From Parus major (taxonomy: Eukaryota > Chordata > Aves > Passeriformes > Paridae), in contig NC_031769.1 of the NCBI RefSeq assembly GCF_001522545.3, positions 146,356,600 to 146,420,599 on the forward strand: 64,000 bases of DNA, in the 5' to 3' direction. The position numbers and the translations under genes are program-made. The notes under the pieces were generated by a model, which was not told where the DNA came from, ran no database searches, and was given only the letters and a program-made list of their open reading frames with translations. Each line of letters opens with the position of its first letter. The stretch's first letter is position 1. Positions 1 to 14,908 of the stretch are shown here, piece by piece.

Positions 1-3000
1 TGGTAATTTCAAGTGATGAGCTTACAACATGACTACAACAGTACAGTTGGAACCAATTGGAACCTTTTAAGTTTACATTTTGCAAGAGTCATGTAAATTA
101 AGTAACTCTAGTTATCAATCTCAAAAGCAACTCTAAATTCACTGATACCAGAAAAATGCTTAAGGTAATCAACAAGCTAAGTGTAAATATTTCTATTTTA
201 TAGAATTAGTTGCTCCCAGGTTTGAAAATGAGCATTTGGGTGCAGTGAAATGAAAGAGGCAATTGGAAACCAATTAGCTGAACTGAAAATGGAAATGATT
301 TCAGCCCCAGATCTGCAATCTGCACTGAGACTTGCATCAGTGTTCTTATTATATCTTCTGCTTTGAATTGGACTTCACGTGATGAAGAGCTGCAAACACT
401 GCTTGGTTTGGTAGAACTGGAGTATTTTGATATTTATCAACAACACCAGCAACACAACTACCACCCATGTTCTGGGTTATTTGCATTCCTGAGTTTATAG
501 CTGTTTAGGAAGGTGGGATTCTGTCTATTTAGAGATATTAAATTCAGACTGGGCATTTTCACCCAAGGCTGCTCCTCCACACTGTTAGAAATTAATTCAC
601 TGATGGGATTTACCACACCTAACACAGCCAGAGTCAGGACAGTAAAGAAAGCCTTCTTGAGCTTCTCACTTCTCTGGAATGGGCATTTGGAAAGCAGATA
701 TTTGGTCACAGTTGGGCTTAATACATTGTGTTAAGGAGCAGCACATGAAACACAAGCACTTTTTTGGAGCTGCAGAGATCTGTTAATGAGCCATGGCAAT
801 GTGGCCTGCTTGCTGTCACTGAACAAACTTTGCTGTAATGGTAACTGGTGAGTGATCTCCCATTCTTATTTCACCTCATGAGCTTTATCTCTTACTCTTA
901 TCCTGTTGAGGTAGAGGAGCAATTCAGTGGCTGGGGGGACATCTGGCAGCTGGTTAAGTTCGACCCACTACACACCTCCTCCAGGAAATAACTGCTTGTG
1001 TGCTAGATAAATTTAATTCTGTGTGTACATCCCTTCCACACACATCTAGAGCTCCAGTGTCACAGACTTCATACTGAATGCACATGGTATTCCTCAGAGA
1101 CTATCATGTGGCTACAGCCAGACAGAAATACTCCATATGGTGTTGCTACTGTACCTATAAAAAGACTTTAACGAATTCTGACTTCATCCCACCACATAAG
1201 TATGGAAATGTAATGCCTGCCACATTTTGTTGCTCTCAGCCTCTCCTGCAGTCTGTCCTCCTGTGTCTTTTCCTCTCTTGTTCTGCACTAGGAGGCTGTG
1301 CTCACCTCTAGCAGTCGTCTAAGAACACTGTTTGAGTTTAAATCAAGCTTTTTCCTTCAATCTGTTGCTCATGCTGCCCATTGGCTCTCAGAAGAATTAT
1401 GCTGCTTTACTCCCTCCTTGAAGCATTTCCTTGGCTTCACAAGGGTGGTGCTGTTGACAAGTTAGAGATCACTGCCTATCCTGGTGAGCCACAGCATCTC
1501 CTGCTTTTCTTGTGTCCTCCCCAGCTCATTCAGTAATTTCCTTTCATCTTTCACACAGATGGTTATTTCTGGACACAATCTCCTTTTTTTGTCTTTTTGC
1601 TTGCAGTGCACCAGTAATTCAGCAGGATTAGCAGGATTTATAGGTTCCATGCTTGTACAAATAAGAAATAATAATTAACTGATTAGGAGTTTGGGAAAAT
1701 AAATAAGCAATGTTTCTATTTTCATAGATGGTATTTTCTAATTTGCTTTCCCACTTTAGCACTTACGAATGCTTTCAAAAAATATATTTTATTTTAGGTT
1801 TCTTCAAATTTTTTCCTCTTTTTTAAAGAAAAAATATCTTCATATTAGCTCTAAAACTATTTCTAAATATTAGAAAACTATTCCCATACGTCAGACACAG
1901 ACACATGGAAATACAGTCTAACTTGAAGATATCAATGGGATTTTCATTGTTGAATAGGAACAATTTATATCTCTGTCTAGTGGCTGGCTTTCCAAAATCC
2001 TCACCAGGATTCATAGACATGGACAGAAAAAGCAGCACTATTTTAGGTTGCTGGAAGGAGGCCATTAGTCACTATGAACATTTTACAGCTGGTGTACATT
2101 GCAGGGGCTGTTGACCAAATGAACCTTTAAAGGAGAGCAATTTTAAGTCTACTAAAACTCAGACACATGCCAACTCATGAGGAAAAAAAAAAAATCTTGG
2201 GAACTAAGGAGAAAAAAGCTCTGTTAAATCACACAGCTCCTCACTCAACATATGCAAGAATCCCTCCCACAGCCACAAGAATGTGGAGAATCCCATGGAA
2301 GGGCAGCTTGAATATTGTCCATTTAGAAGGTGCTAATGAGCTTAATCAGTTCTAAATACATAGAATAAAGGGGGCTAGGGTTGTTGATTTTATGTTTGGG
2401 GTTTTTTCTAAGTTTCTGGATGTATAATTTCAGGTGATATTTTACCTGAATTGTCTGGCAGTCAAATGTGTCAGGAAAGACATTCAAGCCTAATGAGAGG
2501 AGTAAAGGAGTTCCAGGCTAAGCAGTCAACTGGAAACAAGAGAAGGAAGTTATGAGGCCGAGGCAGTTTCAGCTGAATATTTCATTTTGGGGTAGGAAAT
2601 ACACTAAGGAATTCGCACTTATGAAACAGAAAAGGATTGGTCCATATTTTCCCATGTTTTTTTCTTCAATATTGACAAAGACCCTGCAGTGATGGGACAA
2701 CCACAACTTTTCTTACAAGAAGACCTAACATACAGACTTTTCCTTTTTTCTTTGGCTTTAAATTACATTCCTTTGCATCAGAAAAATTCATGGTCCACAT
2801 CACTGAAGAGTAAAGCTGTAACAATAGAATGTAGGTTTTGCAGGGGAAGCAAAGGAAAATTGTTACTGAATTTACAGACATTCAATATAATGCATTACAG
2901 CTACCTTTTGCAATGTTCTAGACAGAACCCTACAGAGTTGTCAACAGAGGCTTCAGCTCAGGAGATCTCATTTGTTTTGAAAATGATCTCTCTTTATCTG

Positions 3001-6000
3001 AGTAGCACCTGATTTCTGGGCTATTTAAAATACATTATAATAAAGGAAGTTGCTCAACTCCAACACCTCCAAAGATCAAGGGAACAGAGAAAAGCAAACA
3101 AACAAGAACAGTTTAGCCGCCAATTTCATTTACTTTCACATTTTCAGAAAACAAATCAGTGTTTTAATATTCCAGAGCAAACTACAGTAGTTGAGCTGTC
3201 AGATTTCAAGACACACTCTGAAGCTGCTCCTCCTCTCAATTTTGTGTATTAAACATCCCATCTGGTTTGGGTCTGATCCAGTGAAACTAACCTGCATCCT
3301 TCAAACATCCTTTAAATGCTGCATGCTGCAGTTTTAATACCTTTGTGAATATAATGTGTGTTCTGCTCTTCCTACTCAATGAATCAAGGGCTTGCTCATA
3401 TTTCAGTGTTTAGCACTTTGTGTGCCCCTTAAATCCTGCCCTCAGACACATTTAGGAATATTACAGAGTGTTCCAGGTTTCCCAGAAGCAAATTCCACTG
3501 TGAAATTTTATCTGAGACAATAAACATTCCCTAAATTACTTTAGTACACAAAACAACTATTTAAGTAAAGTTCTTCAAATGGTATCACCTTTTGGTATTA
3601 CCAATCTCATCTCATTTATAGTTTATATGCACAATGATTCCACATTCCCTTCAACATTTAAATATTTATACACCAGTACTTCCCTGGGAGGGAGCACATG
3701 CCAGTGGCTGTTAGCAGGATGTAAAGCAACATTTGGATGGGTATTTAGTGCAAACCTTGCTTGACTTCTTAATAAGTGTAAAGATTTCATCACCACGCCA
3801 TCCTAAAGCGCGCTGCATGGCTGGAGTTGTTCCAGTGCTGTATTCTGCAACTCACAGAGCTGGGGGAAAAACCCAAACTTAGTTCCTTAATACAGGAACT
3901 AATTAAGGCAGAACTTAGCTGAGCAAATGTAGCTGGGTTTCACCAGTTTTACACCTCCCTCTTCTCCCCTCAAGGCCGATGGGGAACACAGACATCCTGA
4001 CCCAGACAACACCACAGGCCGAGCAACTCAAACCTTGCCTCTTGCTTCACTTCCAGTATCAAAGGCAGCCTCATACAACAGGAAAAGTTATGGACAACTA
4101 CACATGAACATGAACCTTCTCCTTACTGATTCTGTTTGAATACATCTTCCTTTCACCAAGTATCACCTGAGATAATTTTTAAAAATACATATAATTTTTC
4201 TTGGATGTTTATACAAACAAATGAAGAGTCTCTCTAAGGAATGCAAGGTTGGTATTTACTTTCTCCTTAACTACCCAAATCAGGAAACCTGCTTTGAATG
4301 GAATAGATTTGTTGATTTTTTGTACATTTCCATGGTCTTTCTTCCAACAACCCTTCTTTGCATCTCTGATGCTGAATGGTGGTTTGATTTCTGATGGGTT
4401 TTTTAGTGTTTTTTTGCTATTCGCTAGAAATGGAAAGGGAAATAGTAGCATGTCATAATATACCTTCATCAAACAGTAAAATGTGATGTTAACCCTCCAT
4501 GTAAACTCTAGGTAGGGCAGGAAGTAAGAAATTACAGGCATGGTCTTCCCTCTTTTATGGATTTCATGGAGCCATGCAGATCAGTGGGAAAATGTCAGGC
4601 AGGAACATTTATCATTTCTGCAAAGATAATCTGAGATTTCAAGTTCTTATGTACCAAGTGAAATGACTTTGCTGCTGTTCCTGGTACAAACCCAGCAGTT
4701 TGGCTTAAAATAAATTCAACAGGGAAGTTGCTCAGATTTAAGAATGTTTCCTCGGGGAGTTTGTCCCTGATTCACAGACATTACCACCAACAGGTAACAT
4801 TATATCTTTTTCTTCTCTGACCTCTTGTACTTCCTAGGACATATAATTTCATTTCTTTCTCCTACTGAAACTTCAGTCCCTTCAGTTTGGACACGAATCT
4901 CCCCCACAGGTTTTCTGGAGATAAAGTTTATGGTCTTCCCTCTCCAGGGGTCACAGTTGAATCTCTCCTGAAAGATGTTGGAGATTTCAGCTTTCTAAAG
5001 GAGCTCTAATGGCCTCAAACACTAAATTTGTATAAAGAAATAAAGCCTGGCCAGGCAGGTAAGAGCCATGGCAAGTCACACAGACACAGGATTAAACTCC
5101 CTTCCTCCCCAAAACAGTACATCCTCACAGCTCCTATCATTCCCTTTAAGGCTGACAAATTGTATGATTTGTGATTGCAGAACTAGAAGAACTGCTGGAG
5201 AGATCTTTACATATATAGGCACCATATTCCATATTGTCTTTCTCATTTTCTCCTGAAGGAAATGGAAGGCAGGGATGGAAGGGGTGATACCTCAGCAGGG
5301 GCCAGCTACTCTGGTTCTCTTATTTGCCTCTTGTATCAGCAAAAAGCTAAAATAAGCCACTGTGGCACAAGGTTAATGGCTCAAAATGGACTGATGCCTT
5401 TGATTTTCTGGCTTTGCTTCCTGAAACATCTGCTGGTAAAAACACCTTCCTGAGAGGGCTCAGCAAAAGGACTGGTTTTCCCCCAGAGTAAGTGCAATTC
5501 TAGGTATAATTCAGAACTGGAAGAACACACTGCAGAGCTGAATCATTGTATAGAAATAATGATTTAACTGTTTGAAAGACAGTTTGGAATTTCCCTCTAA
5601 ATGAAAAGAACTAGCAACCAGGAGTGCCAGGAAAACTAAAGGAGGCTCTAAAGACCTAAAGTTAAATAGTAAAAGCAACACAACTTCCTCCACTATCATC
5701 CTTAAATAAGCTGATTTACCTTTCTAAGGACCTATGAGCACCATGTAGAAGGCTACAAATGAAGTTATTTGCTGCAGTTAATAGCATTAATAATTGGTAA
5801 TAAAATACAATAGATTATATACTATGCTATAATAAATAAAGTCCAAATCCAAGAGGGTGGGAAACTGTTTGACAAACTGAGTAACATCTTTGCTTGGTTC
5901 AGAGTAGTGGGAGCAAGAACCATATTGTGGTCACTTCCACAGGGAAATTTCCTGCATGGCAAAATACCAAAGCAGAATCTAAAATGGGAATGTCTATTTT

Positions 6001-8232
6001 GGAACCCTGTGGGTACAGGAGGAAAAAAAAAAACCAGAATCTTTACCTCTATATCAATTATTTCTTAGTTTTCTTTCCCCTCAGTCATAATGTTGTTTTT
6101 ATGCAATTATTTACATTTATTAAATAATAATTTATTCCAGATCAAAAGGAAAATAAACATCTGAATGCCATGTACTGGAAGGGAAAACCAATATGACAAT
6201 GAAAATTACTAATATGATAAAAAATTTATATCTAACCAAGGCAGAATATCAATCCTGCTGCTTCTGGCTCACATTCATATAAAGAGGCGGAATAAAAATT
6301 TATAAAAATATATTAATAAGTAATGCCAGCCCTGTTAAAAGCAGGATGCCAGGGCAAAAGGAGCCTAAGCAAAAGAACACTCTGAAAAATTTGTAGATGC
6401 ACGAAGGGTAAGCAGAGTAAATACCAATTTTTTCTTCTATCTATTTTCACCAATGAAAGTACTAAAGGACCAAAAGGAGTCAAGAATTGCAAGTCTTTGG
6501 GTATGTCTTTACTGCATTCATAGCCAGTGACAATCAGGTGCCTTAACTTGGACTCATCGTGACTGGCAAATGGTCACAACCAGCTGACAAGAAAAACAGA
6601 GCCAAAGCCAGGAGAAATCTCTCACCTCCCCAGATTTCAGCAGCTCCAGAATCACTCCCATTGCTGGAGATCACTTATCTGACTTGTTGATGTTCACAGC
6701 TCTGCTCCACCACCCCAGCAGTTACAGGCACGACACGAGCGCTGCTCTCCATTCTCAGAGCCAGCTCTGGAATGTGCACAGTACTTCCAGGGCAATTATG
6801 TTACACGATGCTCTAAAATAAATTCAATTATTAAACAACACCATATGTCACTCCCCTCCAGCTGAAAGAACAGCATACACTTACTCTGGTAAAAAAATCA
6901 AAACCTGCTGGTGGAAATAGTATTGGATGTGACTGAAAAGCCTCATTCTCTGCTGTGGGATGGGGTGATAGTGTGATTATAAGTTTGGGTAAACTTTCAC
7001 CTCCTCTCTGAGCACTTGTTCGATTTCTCTCTCATTTCACTCTCCCACCTGCAAAATGTTTGCCCATGTAAGTTCTCACCTCTGCTGTTAAAATTACCTT
7101 CCTAGTCTGATAGTCTGGAAATATCCTTCCCTTCCTCCCAAGCTATTACTGTACAGAGTCATCCCCTCCACCCAACGTGTCACCTCTAAAAACAGCACGT
7201 GCATGTTCTTGGCTCTTGATCCTTGCTTTGTACCTTGGGTTTTATTCCTTCTTGTGGCCCTTTGCTCCTTGAAGCAACCAAGCCCACAACCATTTTTTTC
7301 TCCTCACTTTTGTTCTTATTGTTTCTCTTTTATCCTCCTTCAGCTTTCCACAAATGGAGCTGAAGAGTATCTACTACTGCAAGGTTTTCCATTAAAAGAC
7401 TTTTCATTACAGGAAAAGCTCAGCAATTTCCAGACAAATTGTATATAAACAAATATAAAAATTTGGAACACTTAACATGTTATAATCTTAAAACCAGTGC
7501 TTTATAACAAGAACAAATTTTGGCTTCTTAAAACTATACTTTCCTCCTGTGCAGAAATCATTACCTGCATAAGTTTTACAATTTCCTTTGGGGTTTATAA
7601 GGACACATATTATGATATTAAGGAACATTGGCAGCATGGATTGGCAATTTAAAAGCAAGTTCAGGTACTTTAAAATCTGTAAGACACACACTCTCTGGTA
7701 TTCATCTTTTACAGCTGCCTGTTAGTTGCATCCAGATAGATTTTTTTTAAATTTCAGAATTTGCCTTTATATTTAAATAGTTAAAAATATAAAAAGGAAG
7801 AGGAATGCTAAAGAGACCAGGAGCCTGGAGTGCCACTGCTTGATGCCAGAGTTTGAAGGGGGAGGAGTCAAAATTTTCCAAAAATACCAGTCCCTGTCCA
7901 CTCCCTACCTGTACTCCTCTGGTTATGAAACAGATACTCCATGGAAGGGAGGCATTACCAGGGCTATTTCACAACAGAAATTCCCAGGATGGTTCTCAGT
8001 TCTGGAAACCACGTGGGATTTGGCAAAGAAGGCTGCTCAAGTGGGAAACAGAAAATGCAGAGGAGACAAAAAAGAGCCTTTACAAGGAGATAGGCTCCTG
8101 ATGAGCTGAGATCAGAAATCCAATCTCCAAAATTGAATCAAAGAGGCACTGCAAGTACAGGCTCTAAGCCTTAGATAAATGCATTTTACCAGCTACACCT
8201 AAGACAGGACCAGTAAAATAAAGATTATTGTT

Positions 8233-8257
8233 AAAAAAAATAAAAATAAATAAAAAT
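8233..8257. repeat. A-rich (TAAAA)n-like tract
   Basis: A 25-bp run of A with interspersed T, forming TAAAA/TAAA units. It is low-complexity sequence. It is not attached to a recognised retroelement body, so I do not read it as a poly(A) tail. Confidence 0.7.
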
Positions 8258-10363
8258 CAGGTGCCCTACAGAGAACATGGAGAAGAAGAAAAGCTTTGTG
8301 TTATAAAGCTTCCAGAGGAGATATCCCATTAAATATTAAAGTAAGCCCATTATTCCCTTCTGGCTACACTGAACAATGTAGATACAAGATCACCCACCAA
8401 TTTGGGGTGAAGAGGCTGGAAATAAAAAACAAGCAATATGCTTAGAGATTCAGCCCCTTAAAATTATGAAAGATTTCTCAGAGCTGGAAGAAAAGGATAA
8501 AGAAGAAATACATAAAACCCAGAACTGGCTACCAGCATGGCATGATGAAAAGCATCCTTAATTGATAAATCTTCCAATCCTAAAACCCAGGCACTGAATG
8601 CTATCTGACAAAAATCTCATTATCCCTGGAATTTAAGCACAAGGAGATCTAAAACTTTACAAAGAAAACAAGGGAGGGAGAAAGAGCAAAAGAAAAGGTA
8701 AAGAAAACAGTAGGATGCTAAGTTTAAGGGAAAAAAGGAACAATGAGTCCACTCAGTTAATTAAGAATAGCAGGAAATATCTAATAACTATTTCAGGACA
8801 AACAGTAGAAGTTTTTGGACATGTTTTATAAAGGATTATGTGGAACAGATACATCTTCACATAAAAGACAACCAACTCTGCTATGGATTGACACCAGCTT
8901 CAGTAAAAACAAGAAGGTGAGAGGATAAGGCTGGATAATCCAGTTATACATGAGTTCATATCTGAATTTCACATGCTTTAAAAGAGCTTAAAACATTTAT
9001 TAGTAAGTTTCCTTTATAAAATCTAGCAAGTAAAAACATTTCCTTCTCCCACAACTAAGGAGAGTTGTACACAGGAACTGGAAAACCAGCTTGTTATATA
9101 AATCTGTTGATAAAAATGTTGATGCAGAAATGCTTACTAAAATGCCAGCAGATAGAATAAAAGCTATACTAATTGGATTTATGCACTTTGAAAAGGATTT
9201 ATGGTAAACAAAAAAGCACACAACTACAGGTAATCATAGGAGCTCCTTTAGGCTGATTTAAAATATGCATAAAAAATCACTCCCTGTGATACAGGCACTG
9301 AGAAGTACAAGTGGTTTCAAAGACTAATTAGATAAATCCATCTGAAAAAGTTCAGCATGACCTAATAAACACAAAGCTGTGGATCCAACCTCTGGCTCAA
9401 AAAGTGCCCAGGATGCAGTTTTCCAGTACTAGAAGGGCACTCACTGGGTAAAGTGTTGCTTTAGATTTGACATTTTGTTCCCTAAAAAAGCCTTAATGCT
9501 ACTGCCCACTGTCAGAGGAGTGGGATACTGGGTTGGGGAGTGCCTCAGGTCTCATTAACACCTCTCATTTGGTGTTTTGGTGTTTTCTACACCCCAAGAA
9601 GCTGAAGAGAAAACTTCAAGTGCTCTAAGAAAATGTTTTTTCAGGGTAACTTATGGGCACCTGTTTTTGATTTGTATGAAGGCCTTAGACCTGCTGGATG
9701 GAAACACAGGAGGGTCAGGGTGAGACTTTTTGATATGTGACATCCCACAAGCCCAGACACAGGAGATGCTACTGAGAAGTTCAGCAGTAAAATGCAGGAA
9801 AGGGTTTGTTATTTACAGGTAGGCACCAGACAGAGAACAAAAGGGGCAAAAGAGCATCTCAGGTCTGAAAAATTCAGATCACTCTGTCCTGAAAATAAAT
9901 GAAACCCCAGTCATCTTTCAGTATGCCTTCACTTCTCTGCCCAAATACAAGAAATTGTGATCTTCTCCTACTAAATAAGAGTTTTAAGGGTGATAAGATC
10001 TGACTCTTTGGGGTCCAAACCTCCCCGGTAAAGTATAAGAAATCTTACTAAGAAAAATACACAATATACCAGTTCTTCAAGTGTTTTCCAAAGAAAAATG
10101 GGAAATAAATATGAAAGAGACCTCTGCTGACCCCCTTTGGAGGGACAGCAATGCACTGACCAATGCTTATTTTTACTTGCTTCTAAACTACAAAATTTTC
10201 GTGTGTAGAAGGGATGAGCTTCTTCCCTTTCTGAAAACTTTCTGTTTTCTAAGAAATCTGCAGAGCTAAAAGCAGAACTGAGTTCCATCTCTCAGAGCAG
10301 CCAACTTCCCAGACTCTGCATTGCCAAAGACTGAATGCAGCCCTGCTCTGTGTTTTAAGGCAC

Positions 10364-10380
10364 TTCGGAAATCATCCGAA
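10364..10380. other. Short CpG-containing inverted repeat
   Basis: TTCGGA at 10364-10369 and TCCGAA at 10375-10380 form a perfect 6-bp inverted repeat with a 5-nt spacer. Two more CpGs follow within 10 bp (CGTGCTCGG), giving four CpGs in about 25 bp of otherwise CpG-poor DNA. The dyad could be a binding site for a dimeric transcription factor, but 6-bp arms also arise by chance. Confidence 0.3.
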
Positions 10381-12889
10381 CGTGCTCGGGGTTTGAATGT
10401 GTTTGTTACCTAACACAAAAAGTATCAACAGTAAAACAGTGCATAAAAGCTATCATTTGTCCTCCCACACAAACATTTACCTCTAACCATGTGACATTGC
10501 AATCTCCCCTGTTCACCCTCAAATAATCTACACTGAAAAACATGGAAGTTTTCTATTTCTTCCCCATAATGCACAATTATGTTAAATATATCTGCAGATG
10601 AAGAACTTATTTTTCCTTTTTTGTATATTCTCCTGCTGAACTTCCAGCACCAGGTGACAGCTTCCAATAACAGCTGGACATCTAAACTTTAGGAATAAAT
10701 AATTTCTTTGGTGGAAGCTTTCTAGGAAAGGTAATCCTTTTGGGTTAGACCAGCTACCATGGCTGGCTACCACAGGCATCTAAAGCTCTTCCTCACATCC
10801 TAAAGTAAAACAGAGCAGTGGTAACAATCCCATGAGTTGAAGATTGGCCTCATATTGAAAGGCATGGAGAAAGCAGATTCTACCAGGCTTCCAGAAAGAA
10901 ATGAATCCTCTGTAAGGACATTTTCACCATTGGGTTGGGAAGGTCTCAGTGAAGCCATTGAGGTGATCCTGGAGTTGCAGCAGACTTTTTCTTAAGCTGG
11001 TGTCTTGCTGTGATGCAAATGTAGGAACTGTTTCTCAAGAAAACAACTGAGAGGGCTTTTTTTGGCCTAAAATAAGAGAGTAAATCCATCAGATTTTCCA
11101 TTTTGTTTCCCAATAAGAAATAATTGAGCTACTTCCAAATCACAAAATGGGAAACCATTTGAGATGGCCTGATGAGAGAGAGCACACTGAGTGACCATTA
11201 GCCTCTGACATAAAGGATGTACATCAGAAAGAAGTGAGGACAATGACACACAAGATCAACTGGCAGCATAGCTGTGTCCAGCTATGGCATTTCATTTTTG
11301 CTTTTATTTTTGCTGCAGACAATATGTATTTTACTGAAATCTTCCACTTGCCACCAGGCAGTGCCTTACCCAAGAAATGTGCTGTACTCACTGCTTAACA
11401 CTACAGTACATTCCCATGTGAGCCACAAACACATTTGGATACAGGACTGATACACTTCACTCTAAAGATTGTCCTGGTCTCTTCCAATCTTATCCCTGAG
11501 CCATGTGCTGAAAAGCAACCTAAATTCACCCTAGATTGGTACCTCTGCTGTGACAGCCAAGATCTGGGGTTACAGCACTGCCTATGGCAAAGCAGAGCTC
11601 TCTGGTAAGGCACCCAAGCAGGAACCTTGTCCACACAAAAAACCCACATCCCCTCCACAGAAACGTTTTGACAAACACCATTTACACAGCACAAAAGTGT
11701 GATTTTAGGGGTTTCCTCCAGGCTTTGGATGAATCAGCCAACAGAGGCAATTTTTTTTTGGTGGGAACTTAATTCTGTTCTAAGCCCTCTATACCAGACA
11801 CCACAGCCAATCTTCATGACCACTGGGTTCTGCCAAATGTGTTCAGTCTAGACTTACATATAAAAATCTGCCTGCAGAGCTACTGGGGATAAAAACATAC
11901 TGCTGTTAATCAAGACAGTGAAAATTTTGTACATAAATAAGTTATTGGAAAGAAAAAAAGAGTAAGGGATATTCTTCTAACTTTTCTACATTTTCTAGTC
12001 ACTACTGCTTATTCAGTGACCTAAAAAAGCTTGACGTCTACACCTGGAAATTCATATAGCAGTTGAAGGAGTCACCAGTAGGGACCTCCTAATTGCAATG
12101 AGAATTTCTCAACCTGTAGAATAGAAGGGACAATTTTGAGACATATTTTGAAGCCATGAATGAAGCAAGGTCTAAATGAACCCCTGGAACTGGTTTACCC
12201 TAGGAATTTGTATCCAAACTGATGGGACACACAAGTGGGAGAAAAGGAATAGTAAGGATCAGACATCATTAAACAAACTGTGTCTTTCAAGGTATGATAC
12301 AGATGCCAATATCACTCCTAAAAATGGAATTCTGTCACTTATGAGCAAATTACTCCATTTTGTAAAAGGGTGCTCAATAGTATTTAAGATTTAAAACAGT
12401 CTGACTGCAGCACACACAAGACTGGACACACCAACCACCCAAGATGTCACCCAAGTGAGGGCAGCTTTGGAAAGCTGAACCCGCTTGCCAGGTTTGATAG
12501 GGATGAGCTGAATCCTGACCAATGTGCCCTCTTCTCTCATCAGAAAAGTTCCAAGAGTCTCTCCGTATGCCCAGTACAGCACTGCTTTGTTTTCACATCA
12601 AACCCATAAAAGGGTGTGAGAGTTGTGGTGCTCAAAGCTTGTTTTGAGTTAATTCAAAGGATCCAACAGAAAAGGCTGCAGAGATGAAAAAACTCTGCTG
12701 GTCATTTTCAACCAGCTGTGAGATCTGGCAATTGATTAGAAACGTTAGCTGAATATCGATGACTGACACAGGAAACGAAAGAAGAAGACAACTTTTAAAA
12801 AATTGGAATTTCAGAACATAATAAAAACAAAACCCTTTTTCTTCTACTTGTAATTTGGAGGCCTGGAGGTGACCCTTCAGAACAACACA

Positions 12890-14100
12890 CTGTACTTACA
12901 GAGAAAGAAAGTTTTATATTTTTATACGAGGTTAAAACAGATCTAAGATTGAAAGTCTACGAAATTGAAAGGAAACATATGGCTGTTTTAAATTATTAGC
13001 CTAATTCAACTTTATCATTAGCTCAACTCAGAGGTTAACACATTACATATTTCAACTTAGCCAGTCATATCTGCTACAGGCATGCTGAATAAATATCATA
13101 TAAATCACAGAGCCTGACAAGACTTATTAGGAAAAGCTGCTAAATTGACCTATAAATATAATGTATTACAATGCATCAGCTGGTGTTGCCATTTTCTTGG
13201 AAAGAGTGGAAGAATTGGGATAGTTGTCTAATACCCTCTTACAAGTTTTTTACATTACTATAGGATGAATATTCAAAAACTTAAACCCAGGTAACTAATC
13301 CCACATTCAGTGTTTTACACCTGAGTTATTGTTCAATAATATGTTGAAATTTACAGCAGGATTCCAACACCTTCCCCTGTTCTAATCTTCTCTGATCTGT
13401 CTGAAGCAACAGTTCACCTCTTTGACAAGTGCATTTACAGTTATTTTAAATCACTTTTTTGAATTCCAGCAGTTCTGAAAACCAAATTTGCTTTGAATCT
13501 CATTCCCTCTTTGCTGGGGGAGGCAGAATTTAATATTCATGATCTGTGCTCCTGTAAGGGAGCATTTGCAATTCTTCTGATACATGTTACTGGGTTAATC
13601 ATATTTTCTTTCTTGAAATGTATCTTTTGTTCCTACAAAGGTAATGAAGGACAGTTACTCATCTCCATAATGAATCTTGAATTTTAATTAAACCTATTAA
13701 CTGAACATGTCAAATGTTTGTCACTTTCAAAGCAGCATAAAAATTACATTTAGTAATAAATGTTACTTTTTCCAATATTTCCCTGGGTTATATTGCAGCC
13801 ACAGTATCTATAACAAGATCCTTATGCTATTTTATTCGATATTAATATGATTTATTATGTTACAACAGTGTATATTATTCACTCCTCTGCACCACCAGCA
13901 GCACAAGGATAAATTGTGTTGTAGAACATGCTGGTATGTTCTGTACAGTACACCCTGAAATAAATGAGTCTGCAATGACACAGACACACTTTCCCTTATC
14001 TCCCTTAACTTTGCATAACACGCTCAAAATGCACTATTTATGCATCTCCTATTCTGCAACGAGTCTAGTCAAATGAACAATCCCCATGAATAAATATAAG
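12890..14100. promoter_or_regulatory. Possible conserved non-coding segment
   Basis: This AT-rich stretch lacks repeats and open frames and carries several homeodomain-like TAAT/ATTA words. A CTATAAATA box like a MEF2 site lies at 13150-13158, and TTTAATTAAAC lies near 13683. The look is that of vertebrate developmental enhancers, but AT-rich neutral DNA gives similar words. The call rests on appearance only and the edges are arbitrary. Confidence 0.18.
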
Positions 14101-14827
14101 GATGTAAGAAAGGGTTTGAAAGATCAGAGAACAAATTAGCAGGGTTGGGATATCCTTTGCCATGCTACCTGAATATCTAATAAATGTACATGGCATGAAG
14201 GACACTGGAGATGAGAAGTAGACTCTGCTTGGGAAATATTCCTAGACTAACAGCCTTATGGCTTTCCATGCTAGGAATCCTTGCTGCCATGTTTAGCACA
14301 TCAGTTCTGCTCTCCTCTAAAAGCTGCTGCTCCATGATCAACCCAGGATCTAAAACTGATCTAAAACTGAATCTGTGTTATCATCTCCTCATGGAGCATC
14401 ACCAATAGCAAAGATCCCACCAGTGCCATCAACACCAGTTAATTGATACATCCCTACAGTTCTTAATGCCTCTAAGGGATCTGCAAATATCCAAATTATC
14501 TCCAAATACTTTGAGGATAAGTAATCCATTACTCAGATACTCAGGATCTGAAAGCTGAAGAATTGTTGGTCATGCCCTCACATCCCAAACATCTTTGCCT
14601 TTGCTGAAAGAAATCTATCATGTTAATGAATTATTCACTTAACTAGCTCCTGTATTTCCTTACATATATATTTTTTCTTGGAAACATGGCAAGAACACCA
14701 ACAGTGCTTATAAAATGAGATGTTATAATGTTATAATGGATGCAGTACAGGTAACTGCATCAAAGGGAACAAAAGAGTGTTTTTCCAACAATCCAGCACA
14801 GCCCTTTCAGGAAGGTTATAAAGCCTC

Positions 14828-14908
<81 letters not shown>
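14828..14908. repeat. Pure (ATG)27 microsatellite
   Basis: Eighty-one bases read as 27 uninterrupted ATG units (CAT on the other strand). The array is perfect, which suggests a young, length-variable locus. One reading frame is all TGA stops, another all ATG, the third all GAT. No open frame with flanking coding character runs through it, so it is not a coding homopolymer. It would work as a polymorphic marker. Confidence 0.97.

Larger units (their letters stand above)
1..12889. other. Unique AT-rich non-coding DNA
   Basis: I find no gene, RNA gene or recognisable transposon here. Open frames are short (the longest are 107 codons at 2689-3012 plus and 110 codons at 4209-4541 minus), show no domain, and are of a length expected by chance in DNA of this composition. 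Only short A/T runs interrupt the sequence. The lack of CR1 over the first 16.6 kb contrasts with about one fragment per 4-5 kb elsewhere in the window. The stretch is probably intergenic or intronic. Highly diverged old repeats may be present that I cannot see by eye. Confidence 0.75.

Noticed and set aside
10930..10985. TTGGGTTGGGAAGGTCTCAG segment resembling a CR1 tail
   Set aside because: Only a short stretch is similar and neither the terminal units nor the next CR1 block follows; too weak to call.
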